Of a DNA stretch of 64,000 bases, positions 17,648 through 26,406 are shown one piece after another. The notes beneath the pieces are model-generated. The model was not told the origin of the DNA. It searched no databases and saw only the letters and a list, made by a program, of their open reading frames with translations. Numbering within the stretch: the first letter of the stretch is position 1; every line of letters starts with the position of its first letter. Origin of the DNA: G965233625 sp965233625. Its GTDB lineage: Bacteria; Planctomycetota; Planctomycetia; Pirellulales; Pirellulaceae. The stretch spans positions 7,440,001 to 7,504,000 of the forward strand of contig OZ247499.1 of NCBI GenBank assembly GCA_965233625.1. Direction: 5' to 3'. Both the position numbers and the translations under genes were made by a program.

Positions 17648-19039
17648 ATGAGCTACCGGGTTGAAGACACCATCGCCGCCATCGCATCGCCGCCCGGCGG
17701 CGCTGCACGGGGGATTGTCCGGCTAAGCGGTGACCGGGTCGGCGATTGCTTGTCGCAATGTTTCCGAAGTGAACCGGCCGGGTTTGAACCCCGGACGTAC
17801 CAGTCGCAGGCCTGCGTGGTCGCGGGTTCGGTTACGACGAAAACGCTCGGCGCCATTCCTGTGGAACTGTTGTACTGGCCGGGCGAACGTAGTTACACGC
17901 GGCAGCCTTCTGCAGAGATTCATACGATTGGTTCGCCGCCGTTGTTGCAGGCGGTTCTGGCGGAAGTGTGTGAAAGCGGCGCCCGTCTGGCAGAGCCGGG
18001 CGAATTCACCATGCGATCGTTCCTCGCGGGCCGTCTGGACCTGACACAGGCTGAGGCCGTGCTGGGCGTGATCGACGCCCATGACCGCTCGCAACTGAAC
18101 GCTGCGTTATCGCAACTGGCGGGTGGTGTAGCGCAGCCGCTTAACGCTTTGCGCCAACAACTGCTGACGCTGCTTGCCCATCTGGAAGCGGGGTTGGACT
18201 TCGTCGAAGACGATATCGAGTTTATCACCGCCGAAGAACTGGATCAGCAGTTAGCAGCCGTTGCTGCAGGAGTAAGCCGCATTGCTGAGCAGATGCAGTC
18301 GCGGGAAGATACCGCCACATCGCCGCGCATCATTCTGACAGGCGCACCCAATGCCGGCAAAAGCAGCTTGCTGAACGCGTTGGTTGCCGCAGACACCGCC
18401 ATCGTTTCGCCAACGCCCGGCGCCACACGGGACTACGTGGAACAGCCGTTGCAACTTGGTGAGATGCAAGTGCTGCTCGTCGATACGGCGGGCATCGAGA
18501 CAGAGGAACTGACAGGTTCTGACACCCAAGCAGCAACCATCTCCGGCAGTGCGCAACTGGCGACGCAGTCTCAGCAGAAAAACGCGGACCTGGAACTGTT
18601 CTGCCTGGATGCCTCGCGAAACTCCACCGCGTGGGAGCAGCAGAACCGCGAAGCCGTATCCCGCCGCGAAAATGCATTGTGCATTCTTACCAAGTCCGAC
18701 CTGCCGCCTGCACTCGCCGCTGCTCCCGCAGAAGTTATGGTCAGCAGTACGACGGGTGAAGGATTAGATGCATTGCGACGCGCCTTGGCTGACCGGCTGC
18801 GCGCGTTGGCCGGTCCCGCAACAGGTGTCGCTGCCACGGCTTCGCGCTGCCGCGAGAGTCTGCGCGAGGCCGCCCGCAATCTGGAGACCGCACGCGAAGC
18901 CGCCATCGCGGGCATGGGCGAAGAACTGGTTGCTGCCGATGTTCGCGCGGCGCTGCAAGGCATCGGGCAGGTCACCGGTGTGATCTATACGGACGACATT
19001 CTGGACAAGATTTTCAGCACCTTCTGCATCGGCAAGTAG
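17648..19039 (+). CDS. mnmE: tRNA modification GTPase MnmE with altered G4 and switch II
   Basis: The 463-residue protein is MnmE (TrmE). With MnmG it makes the 5-carboxymethylaminomethyl group on wobble uridine of certain tRNAs. The N-terminal tetrahydrofolate-binding domain covers about 1-120. The GTPase domain has G1 GAPNAGKSS (232-240), G3 DTAGI (279-283) and G4 TKSD (348-351). The invariant C-terminal CIGK is present. G4 is normally NKxD, so Asn is replaced by Thr here. The segment after DTAGI lacks the usual acidic and Gly-Ile-x-Arg pattern and is Ser/Thr/Gln-rich. It follows yidC, a common order in bacteria. Confidence 0.92.
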   Translation: MSYRVEDTIAAIASPPGGAARGIVRLSGDRVGDCLSQCFRSEPAGFEPRTYQSQACVVAGSVTTKTLGAIPVELLYWPGERSYTRQPSAEIHTIGSPPLLQAVLAEVCESGARLAEPGEFTMRSFLAGRLDLTQAEAVLGVIDAHDRSQLNAALSQLAGGVAQPLNALRQQLLTLLAHLEAGLDFVEDDIEFITAEELDQQLAAVAAGVSRIAEQMQSREDTATSPRIILTGAPNAGKSSLLNALVAADTAIVSPTPGATRDYVEQPLQLGEMQVLLVDTAGIETEELTGSDTQAATISGSAQLATQSQQKNADLELFCLDASRNSTAWEQQNREAVSRRENALCILTKSDLPPALAAAPAEVMVSSTTGEGLDALRRALADRLRALAGPATGVAATASRCRESLREAARNLETAREAAIAGMGEELVAADVRAALQGIGQVTGVIYTDDILDKIFSTFCIGK

Positions 19040-19139
19040 TTGGGGGACGCTGAATGTTGCATTCCATCAGCGTTGTTTGATACGATAGGCCCATCTTGGC
19101 CCATCCTCTTTCTCCCCAACCCTCCGCAGCGAGAAACCA

Positions 19140-20513
19140 ATGCTTAGCTTTCATCAGGGACGTGGCTTGAACCGCCGGGAAGTGCTTCGCATCGGCGCCG
19201 CAGGGCTGAGTGGGCTAACGCTGCCCGCTTTGAACGCCAGCACGGCAGTTGCCAAAGAACTCGGCCCGGTCACGGGTAAGTCGGTGGTGTTTCTTTTTAT
19301 GCAGGGCGGGCCAAGCCAGTTTGAAACCTTCGATCCCAAGATGAACGCGCCGGCAGAAATCCGCAGCGTCACCGGCGAGGTGAAAACCACCATCCCCGGC
19401 GTGACGTTCGGCGGCGACTTCAAGAACCTGGCGCGTCATGCGCATAAGATGGCGATCGTACGTGGCTATCAGACCAATGCGGGGCATGGCAGCCTGGACC
19501 CGCTGGTCAGCAGCAAAACGTTGAACGGTAATATCGGTTCGCTGTATTCGCGCGTGCAGGGTCCACTGAATCCCGTAACGGGCATCCCTTCCAATACGGC
19601 GATCTTCCCCAATGCGGTGGACCCTGATGGCCCCGGTCCTAGCTCGCGGTTTGGTGTGATTGAAACGGGCGGTTCGCTCGGCAAAGCTTATGCACCGGTT
19701 GTGCCCGGCGGCGACGGTGACTTCTTAAAGAACATGCAGCTCAATCTGCCACGCGATCATTTCAGCCAGCGCTATGAATTGTTATCGCAACTGGATAAGA
19801 CGCGGCGCGACATGGACTCGGCGCAACTGGATGGCGTGCGGCGGCGGGCCTTCGATATGATTCTCAACGGCGTCAGCTCTGCGTTTGATGTGACCAAGGA
19901 AGACGCTGCCACCATCGAGAAATACGACACCAGCGGTTTCCACAACCCTGCCATCTGGCAGAAGTACAACAACCGCGACCGCTATGCCGCGCATACAAAA
20001 ACGCTCGGTAAACTCCTGCTGCTTGCCCGCCGGTTGTGTGAAGCAGGATGCGGCTTTGTGAGTGTGAACACAGAGTTTGTGTGGGACATGCACGAAGACG
20101 CCAACAACCTCGGCCCGTTACGCGGGATGGAAGCCGTGGGCCGCCCGTTCGATCATGCAGTTTCCGCCTTCATCGAAGACCTGGAAGCCCGCGGTCTAAG
20201 CGATAAGATTCTGCTGGTCTGCGTCGGTGAAATGGGCCGGTCGCCGAAGCTTAGCAATAAGGGTGGCCGCGGGCATTGGGGCGCCCTGGCGCCGATGATG
20301 CTGTACGGTGGGGGCATCACGCATGGACAGGTAGTCGGCGCCTCGGACAAGGGCGGTAACCGGCCGGTTGATACGCCTTTGAACCAGACCAATCTGCTGT
20401 CCACCATTACCCGCACGCTCTACAATACGGGTGAGGTGCGATTGATGCAGGAAGTGCCCGTCGATGTCCGCAAATCCATCGAAGATGCGGTGAAGGTCCG
20501 CGGCGTGGTCTAA
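19140..20513 (+). CDS. DUF1501 domain protein
   Basis: The 457-residue protein is a DUF1501 member, a family greatly expanded in planctomycetes and related to sulfatase/phosphatase-like hydrolases. The N-terminus (LNRREVLRIGAAG) has a twin-arginine-like signal, so it is probably exported by Tat. Conserved phrases include FLFMQGGPSQFETFD near residue 50 and GRGHWG in the C-terminal third. Family members usually sit next to a DUF1549/DUF1553 cytochrome-like gene; none is here. It is the first of a plus-strand trio with the 20559-21530 gene and tgt. The substrate is unknown. Confidence 0.88.
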   Translation: MLSFHQGRGLNRREVLRIGAAGLSGLTLPALNASTAVAKELGPVTGKSVVFLFMQGGPSQFETFDPKMNAPAEIRSVTGEVKTTIPGVTFGGDFKNLARHAHKMAIVRGYQTNAGHGSLDPLVSSKTLNGNIGSLYSRVQGPLNPVTGIPSNTAIFPNAVDPDGPGPSSRFGVIETGGSLGKAYAPVVPGGDGDFLKNMQLNLPRDHFSQRYELLSQLDKTRRDMDSAQLDGVRRRAFDMILNGVSSAFDVTKEDAATIEKYDTSGFHNPAIWQKYNNRDRYAAHTKTLGKLLLLARRLCEAGCGFVSVNTEFVWDMHEDANNLGPLRGMEAVGRPFDHAVSAFIEDLEARGLSDKILLVCVGEMGRSPKLSNKGGRGHWGALAPMMLYGGGITHGQVVGASDKGGNRPVDTPLNQTNLLSTITRTLYNTGEVRLMQEVPVDVRKSIEDAVKVRGVV

Positions 20514-20558
20514 GCCGGTATCGCAAGCCGCCTCGCGCATCAAGAACGGAGGGGCGGT

Positions 20559-21530
20559 ATGAACACGCGGATCACTCAATTCATCTATCCCGTCACCATT
20601 ACCCTGCTGTGGTTGTTGTGCACGGGCTGGCTGTTCTACGCCAAGTTGCTGCCAACCCTGCTGGGCGGCGAGGCGCCGGCTTATACCAGCGAAATGCCCG
20701 CCGAGGGCGCCGAAGCCGAGCCGGTTTACTGGAAGATGATCTGGAAGGGGCGGCAGATCGGTTACGCGGCCAATCATGTTGTGGCCACGGATACCGGCGC
20801 CGAGATGCGAAGCCTCGTGCGGTTCGAGAAACTAGAACTGGCCGCCATGCTTCAGGAATTATTCGGTCCGCTGGCCGCGTTGATGGCGCCGGTGGATGAG
20901 AAGGCCAAGATTACATTACAGGTAGCCAACCGGGCGCACCTGGACGAAGATTCTGTTTTGCAGAAGTTTGAAAGCGTGGTGGATCTTCCCGGCGCCCCGC
21001 GGATGATTGAAGTGGAAGGCGTTTCCGACGGCAAAGGCAGCCTGGAAATCACGGCCAACATGCAAAGCAACGGCGACCGGCAGCAGATGTTTAACCGCAC
21101 CATCGAGGCGCCTTCATCCGGCTCGCTTGGCGACGGCTTCGCACCGCGTGCAAGGATGACGGGTTTGAAAATCGGACAGAAGTGGACGGTGCCCGTCCGG
21201 CAGACGTTCTCGCCAACCCAGGCGATCCAGATGCTGGAAGCAGAAGTCACGCATCACGAACTTATCTTCTGGAATGGCGACACGATCGAAACCCTGGTCG
21301 TAGTGTACCGGCCCGAAGCCAGTTCAAACATCGGCGCCGCCCGCAAACCCAATGGCCGCATGTGGGTTACACGCAGCGGCGAAGTATTGCGCCAACAGGT
21401 GATCGCCGCCAATCTGATGGTCGAGTTTCAACGGATTGCCGATGGAAAAGCTCCACCCGGCGCCGAGGCTGCCATTGGCGAGCGTTTCCCCAATAACTTT
21501 GCAGATGCTGCCACCGCCGCCGGCAAATGA
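20559..21530 (+). CDS. Membrane-anchored protein of unknown function
   Basis: The 323-residue product has one N-terminal membrane segment (about residues 10-30), and the rest should lie on the periplasmic side. The body is rich in beta-type sequence with phrases such as MIWKGRQIGYA, recalling lipid-binding or outer-membrane assembly domains, but I do not recognise the family. A strong ribosome binding site (GGAGGGG) lies just upstream. It follows the DUF1501 gene by 45 bp and precedes tgt, so it is probably in one transcript with them. Confidence 0.72.
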   Translation: MNTRITQFIYPVTITLLWLLCTGWLFYAKLLPTLLGGEAPAYTSEMPAEGAEAEPVYWKMIWKGRQIGYAANHVVATDTGAEMRSLVRFEKLELAAMLQELFGPLAALMAPVDEKAKITLQVANRAHLDEDSVLQKFESVVDLPGAPRMIEVEGVSDGKGSLEITANMQSNGDRQQMFNRTIEAPSSGSLGDGFAPRARMTGLKIGQKWTVPVRQTFSPTQAIQMLEAEVTHHELIFWNGDTIETLVVVYRPEASSNIGAARKPNGRMWVTRSGEVLRQQVIAANLMVEFQRIADGKAPPGAEAAIGERFPNNFADAATAAGK

Positions 21531-21617
21531 TGCGTGCGGCGGATTGATCTGACGGGTGATTGCGGCATACTCTGTCATCTGCCAAGCCCCTTTCAGACCG
21601 CCCGCGGAAGTAAAGCG

Positions 21618-22733
21618 TTGAACGAATCATTCCGGTACGAGTTGCAACATCAGGATCGCGGTAGCGACGCCCGCCGCGGCGTTTTTCACACACCACGCGG
21701 CGCGGTGCAGATGCCCGCGTTTATGCCCGTAGGCACGCTGGCAGCAGTGAAGGGGCTGACCATCGACATGGTGGCCGCGACGGGCGCCGACATGGTGCTT
21801 TCGAACACTTACCATCTGGCCCTGCGACCTGGCGAAGATGTGGTGAAAGAGATGGGCGGGCTGCATGGGTTTATGGGCTGGAACGGGCCGATCCTGACTG
21901 ATAGCGGCGGCTTCCAGATTTTCAGTCTGGCGAAGATCCGCAAGATTACCGAGGAAGGCGCCTCGTTTCGCTCGCATATTGATGGCAGCAAGCTGGAACT
22001 GACGCCCGAACGTGCGATTGCTATTCAGGAATCGCTGGGCAGCGATATCGCGATGGTGCTGGACCATGTCACGCCGCTGCCTTGCGACGACGCAACCGTC
22101 TGGGAAGCATGTCAGCGCAGCGTCCGTTGGGCAGCGCGTTGCCTGGCAGCGTCTACAACGCAGCAACAGGCGCAATTCGCAATTGTGCAAGGCGGACTGA
22201 ATCCTGAGTGGCGCCGGTGGTGTGCGGCGGAACTGATGAAGCTTGACTTCCCCGGTTACGCGATCGGCGGACTGAGTGTGGGGGAAACGAATGAAGAAAT
22301 GTATGCCATGTTGGACGCGGTCTGCCCGGTGCTGCCGCCGGAAAAACCGCGGTACCTGATGGGCGTCGGTAAGCCGGAAGATCTGCTGCACGCGGTGCGG
22401 CGGGGCGTTGATCTTTTTGACTGTGTGATGCCGACCCGCAACGGGCGTAACGCGTTGGCGTTCACCGATGAAGGCCCCTTACGTTTACGCAACAAAAAAC
22501 ATGCCCGCGACAAACGACCTCTTGAAGAACACTGCCCTTGCGCTGCGTGCAAGCACAGCCGCAGCTATATCAGGCATCTGTTCAGCGCCGGAGAAATGCT
22601 TGGCCCGGTGCTGCTTTCGCACCATAACCTGACCTACTATCAACGCCTGCTCCGCGGCGCCCGCGAGGCAATTGAGCAGGACCGGTTTGTCGATTATTTC
22701 AACCAGCGCATGGCGGGATGGGGGCTTTCTTAG
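21618..22733 (+). CDS. tgt: Queuine tRNA-ribosyltransferase
   Basis: The enzyme exchanges guanine at position 34 of certain tRNAs for the queuosine precursor preQ1. The nucleophile/substrate region DSGGFQ and the zinc site (CPCAAC followed by a His) are intact. The frame extends upstream to 21534, but the first 28 residues do not look like Tgt. I chose TTG 21618, giving MNESFRYE, because GGAAG lies 8 nt upstream and the family homology begins there. The length (about 371 residues) is standard. No other queuosine genes are in the window. Confidence 0.9.
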   Translation: MNESFRYELQHQDRGSDARRGVFHTPRGAVQMPAFMPVGTLAAVKGLTIDMVAATGADMVLSNTYHLALRPGEDVVKEMGGLHGFMGWNGPILTDSGGFQIFSLAKIRKITEEGASFRSHIDGSKLELTPERAIAIQESLGSDIAMVLDHVTPLPCDDATVWEACQRSVRWAARCLAASTTQQQAQFAIVQGGLNPEWRRWCAAELMKLDFPGYAIGGLSVGETNEEMYAMLDAVCPVLPPEKPRYLMGVGKPEDLLHAVRRGVDLFDCVMPTRNGRNALAFTDEGPLRLRNKKHARDKRPLEEHCPCAACKHSRSYIRHLFSAGEMLGPVLLSHHNLTYYQRLLRGAREAIEQDRFVDYFNQRMAGWGLS

Positions 22734-22773
22734 GATAATGTTCTCTGGGGCCGCACCGTTACCCGGAAGTGTT

Positions 22774-24039
22774 ATGCGCAGATTACTTTGTAGTTTACTG
22801 ATAGCTGTTGCAAGCTGCGCAGCAGGAAACACGACAGGTAAATGCGGCGAAGGCGACATAACGCCGGTGGCGATGATTCCGGTGAAGATCAAGGCGAAAT
22901 GCTGCTCCGCGGCGTTTCAGCCGGGCACCAATCACCTCTTTCTGGCTCACAGCACAACCAAGCTTGCCACGTACACCATCCACCGTCGTCCGCTGGAGCC
23001 AAGCCGTGAACTTACCAGTCAGCAGCGTCAGCAGGCGCGGCGGCTTGTAGAGGATTTAAACCATCCGCAATATACGGTTCGGGTGACAGCCACGCGGAAA
23101 CTCCACGCGATGCAGCACGCCGTCGCACCGCTTCTGATCGCCGCGCAGGAACAGATAGAGCCGTTAGAACGGCGGATGGCTGCCACACGGTTGCTGCAAC
23201 GATTTGAACACGAACGACAGCAGCGGATGCTGGCCCGTGTGCGCACCGCCAGCACTTTGGGCACGTTCGGCTATATGCAAGATATGGCTTTTTCGCCCGG
23301 TGGAAACCGGCTGATGCTGGCCGGCGCTAATCTCATCATGGTGCGCGATGTGAAGAGCGGCGAAATTATCAGACGCTTTTATACGGACCAGCGTTTTCAC
23401 GATGTGAAAATGCTTGCCGGAGGGAAGCTGATCGCCGCGGCGGAACGCGATCAGGTGCGTGTCTGGAGCATTGCCACGGGGCGCCAGGTGCGCAGGTTCA
23501 AGCAGTTCATGGCCGTCGTGTACTGTTGCGCCGCAACGCCCGATGGCAACAAACTCATCATCGGCGGCGGGGCGAAGTATCTGCACGTTGTCAGTCTGCG
23601 GACGGGCAGACTCCTATCACGAATTGACGGGCTGCCCAGTTATGCGAACGATGTGGCCGTTTCTCCAGACGGAAAGATGGTGGCCGCGGCAGGTGTCAAC
23701 GGCGCCATTTCTCTTTTCGACTTGCAGACTGGTGAGCTGGTGACAAGTCTAAATGATGATGTTTCAGACACTGTTCAGAATGCTAAACGCAGGTCGCACG
23801 CGTTTCGTATTGAATTTTCACCCGACGGCAGGTATCTGGCTTCAAGTGGTATTCATGGCAGCATTCTGTTGTGGAACCTGCGCACGAGAGAGGCGAAGCT
23901 GTTAGGCGACGTTGCATTGTATGAGCAACCCGCCATCTGCTTTTCATCCGACGGACGGTTTCTGTTTACCGGGAGTCGCACGCACGCGAAGGTCTGGCAA
24001 ATCGCGCCGCCGGATCTGGATGACTACCTTTCACCCTGA
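22774..24039 (+). CDS. Secreted WD40-repeat protein
   Basis: From ATG 22774 the product has 421 residues with a signal peptide (RRLLCSLLIAVASCAAG). The frame is open further upstream into tgt, but this start gives a proper leader and has GGAAG just before it. A HEAT-like helical stretch (about residues 75-150) precedes WD40 repeats to the C-terminus, with typical phrases such as FSPDGRYLASSG and SPDGKMVAAAG. It should form a beta-propeller that binds partners outside the cytoplasm. No enzymatic domain is seen. It lies 40 bp after tgt on the same strand. Confidence 0.82.
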   Translation: MRRLLCSLLIAVASCAAGNTTGKCGEGDITPVAMIPVKIKAKCCSAAFQPGTNHLFLAHSTTKLATYTIHRRPLEPSRELTSQQRQQARRLVEDLNHPQYTVRVTATRKLHAMQHAVAPLLIAAQEQIEPLERRMAATRLLQRFEHERQQRMLARVRTASTLGTFGYMQDMAFSPGGNRLMLAGANLIMVRDVKSGEIIRRFYTDQRFHDVKMLAGGKLIAAAERDQVRVWSIATGRQVRRFKQFMAVVYCCAATPDGNKLIIGGGAKYLHVVSLRTGRLLSRIDGLPSYANDVAVSPDGKMVAAAGVNGAISLFDLQTGELVTSLNDDVSDTVQNAKRRSHAFRIEFSPDGRYLASSGIHGSILLWNLRTREAKLLGDVALYEQPAICFSSDGRFLFTGSRTHAKVWQIAPPDLDDYLSP

Positions 24040-24068
24040 CGGATCACGGTGGAAATAGTCGTGTGCAT

Positions 24069-25499
24069 TTAGTCTTCGACGGGCTGCTGATCTTCGTTCA
24101 ACAGTTTGCCGTTGGTCCCGTAGTGACGGAAGGTTGCAACAGGTTTTCCAGCGTTTCTCTGAATGGATACGCTGAGGAAACCGCCGGTTACGTTCAGATA
24201 GCGGTGCATCGGCGAGCGTTTGTCGTTTGACCAGCCGCTGGCGTGCTTGTTGGAAGTTGGCCCGCAGGAGTATTCGCGGACGCCCGAGACGGGGTCGACA
24301 GAAACGTATTGCCAGTGCCGGTCGCCGCAACAGACGAACATGTTTTTCTGATTGCCAATAAACTCGCGAAGTTGTTTACCTTCGTAGGCGAAATTCTTAT
24401 TCGCATGGTTATCGCCCTTGTTCACCCGGTCTGGCCCGACGAGAGGTGTGGGGCTGATCAGAATCTTGAAGGTCGCATCCGATGCAGCAACGGATTTGAA
24501 GAACCACTGCTTCTGCATCTTGCCCCAGATGGTCTTGCCAGGTCCATCCGCGGCGTTGTTGGCGCTGCGGAAATCGCGACCTTCGACCATCCAGACTTGC
24601 AGGTCTTTCCCCCAGCGGATGGTTCTGTAGGGCAGTTCTCCAACCGGGAACTGTTCTTTGAAGAGCGAAAGGCCTTGCTCCCAGGTCAGGTCGCCGTATG
24701 TCTGACCCGGCCAGCAGTCGTTCTTCAGCGTATCGTGATCGTCTTTAATGAAGTAGCTGGCGGTTGTGGTGTGGAACTCCCGTTGGTGCGGCAACGCGAA
24801 TAGCCGGTTCCATTTGAAACGGGCGAGCGCCACGTTGGTCGCCAGAGGGCGCGGCTTGTCGTAATATTCGATATCGCCCGTATGCACGAAAAAGTCCGGC
24901 TTCAACTTTTGCATCAACGGATAAATCTTGTGCCCCTTTATGCCGTCGTCGCGGCGCGGGTAGTCGGAACCGGTGACAACAGTGAAAGACACCGGCGCGG
25001 TCTCTTCAGCAGCCGGCGCCGTGGCAAAGCTGCCATTGAGGCTTGCGCCAGCCGCGCCAGTTGGGGTGCGGCTTTCGATCAGCAGCTGGTAACGTGTGCC
25101 CGCGGATAGATTTTTCAAATGGAACTGCCGCGTGAAGTCGGCATCTTGCTGGACCGGTTGCCAGGCAACCACCGTTTTCTGTTCCGCATCGGCTGCGGGC
25201 CAGTAGGTCAGTTGCACGCTGCCGGCGGCGCCCGGCATGGCCGCCTCCATGTCGGCCAGCGTTTTACCTTCGGGCAGTTGTTCGCCGCGCCGCGGCCGGG
25301 TTTGCAGTCCCCATTCTGCGCCTTCGAAATCCAGATCCTGGCGGCTGGTTATCCGGGTCCAGATGATTGCGGTGTGCTGCGTGACTTCGCCAATCTTGAT
25401 GCCGTTACCAAGATAAACTTCCGCCACAACGACAGAGGTGTTGAACGCGATTGCGAACAGAAAGAACGACAGGACACTGGCCGGGATTTTGAATTTCAT
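24069..25499 (-). CDS. PhoD-like alkaline phosphatase / phosphodiesterase
   Basis: From ATG 25499 the product has 476 residues with a signal peptide (about 1-26). An N-terminal fibronectin-like domain (about 30-140) is followed by a metallophosphatase domain of the PhoD family. Metal-binding phrases include TGSDYPR, HTGDIEYYD, KDDHDTLKND and CCGDRHWQ. Such enzymes hydrolyse phosphate mono- or diesters outside the cell and use iron and calcium. I chose this start because the longer frame runs into the 3' end of the next gene and lacks a leader. It is on the same strand as, and just downstream of, the TIM-barrel gene. Confidence 0.87.
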   Translation of the reverse strand: MKFKIPASVLSFFLFAIAFNTSVVVAEVYLGNGIKIGEVTQHTAIIWTRITSRQDLDFEGAEWGLQTRPRRGEQLPEGKTLADMEAAMPGAAGSVQLTYWPAADAEQKTVVAWQPVQQDADFTRQFHLKNLSAGTRYQLLIESRTPTGAAGASLNGSFATAPAAEETAPVSFTVVTGSDYPRRDDGIKGHKIYPLMQKLKPDFFVHTGDIEYYDKPRPLATNVALARFKWNRLFALPHQREFHTTTASYFIKDDHDTLKNDCWPGQTYGDLTWEQGLSLFKEQFPVGELPYRTIRWGKDLQVWMVEGRDFRSANNAADGPGKTIWGKMQKQWFFKSVAASDATFKILISPTPLVGPDRVNKGDNHANKNFAYEGKQLREFIGNQKNMFVCCGDRHWQYVSVDPVSGVREYSCGPTSNKHASGWSNDKRSPMHRYLNVTGGFLSVSIQRNAGKPVATFRHYGTNGKLLNEDQQPVED

Positions 25500-25542
25500 A
25501 GGGCGTCTTTTCACAATTGTTGAAAGATGAGCTACGCCGAGT

Positions 25543-26397
25543 TTAGTCTGCCTTGAAATAGGGATGCAAGAAATCGTAGGCGCGTTGCACGGCTGTTGGC
25601 GCCTGGTGGCTGTGGTGGCTGAGGTCAACGTGCACGCCGCCACGGTAATTACAATCGCGGAGGGCTTCGAGAATGGGCGGGAAATCCACTTCGCCCTCGC
25701 CGAACATCAGGTGTTCGTGCTCGCCGGCACGCATGTCTGCAATGTGCACGTTCGCCAGATGTTGCGCGTAGCGGTGGACGAATGTGGAAACGGGCGTTTC
25801 GCCCAGGCAGCCGAGGCGCCCGGTGTCTAAGGTGAGTTTGAATGCCGGGGTATCAAAGTGTGTCAGTAGATTGTCGTACGATGACATAGTGTCGATGAAC
25901 ATGCCCGGTACGGGTTCGAACGCCAGCACGCTGCCGTTGCTTTCTGCGTAACGGACGACTTTCGTCAGGCCAGCGGTCAGACGTTGCATGGCAACGTCGC
26001 GCGGAGTTTTCTTTTCGTCTGCTTCGTGCAGGACGCCCGACCAGAGCGAGACGCAGCCGGCGCCAACTTCGTTCGCGATATCGATCGCGCGGCAGAGGAA
26101 GGTGATGCGTCGCTGCCTGGCGGGTGCGTCAGGCGTCATGAGGGTTGGCTCGTGCCTGGTGCGTGGATCGAGCAGGAACCAGGCGCCGGTCTCGATAACG
26201 CATTGCATCTCGTGCTGTTCAAGCCGGCGGCGGACACGGCGTAGCTGCGAACTGAGCCCCGCCTGGCTGTCGAACGGGTTGAGGCAGCTGTGGTCGAGCG
26301 TGATTGCCACGCTGCGATATCCCGTTTCCGCCAGTAGATCGATGGCATCCAGCAGCCTGTGATGCGCCATTCCTTGCGTGTTGTAGCCAAGCAGCAT
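25543..26397 (-). CDS. Sugar phosphate isomerase/epimerase-like TIM-barrel protein
   Basis: The 284-residue protein belongs to the xylose isomerase-like TIM-barrel family (AP endonuclease family 2 fold). It shows the family's metal and substrate phrases: LAFEPVPGMFI, LTLDTGRLGCLGE and VHIADMRAGEHEHLMFGEGEVDF. It is predicted to be a cytoplasmic isomerase or epimerase with a divalent metal; the substrate is unknown. It lies 9 bp downstream of a UbiA prenyltransferase gene on the same strand, so the two are almost certainly co-transcribed. Confidence 0.85.
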   Translation of the reverse strand: MLLGYNTQGMAHHRLLDAIDLLAETGYRSVAITLDHSCLNPFDSQAGLSSQLRRVRRRLEQHEMQCVIETGAWFLLDPRTRHEPTLMTPDAPARQRRITFLCRAIDIANEVGAGCVSLWSGVLHEADEKKTPRDVAMQRLTAGLTKVVRYAESNGSVLAFEPVPGMFIDTMSSYDNLLTHFDTPAFKLTLDTGRLGCLGETPVSTFVHRYAQHLANVHIADMRAGEHEHLMFGEGEVDFPPILEALRDCNYRGGVHVDLSHHSHQAPTAVQRAYDFLHPYFKAD

Positions 26398-26406
26398 CTT
26401 CAGCCT

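Noticed and set aside
21627..22391. 254-residue frame opposite tgt
   Set aside because: It is antisense to a well-conserved tgt gene and has no family features.
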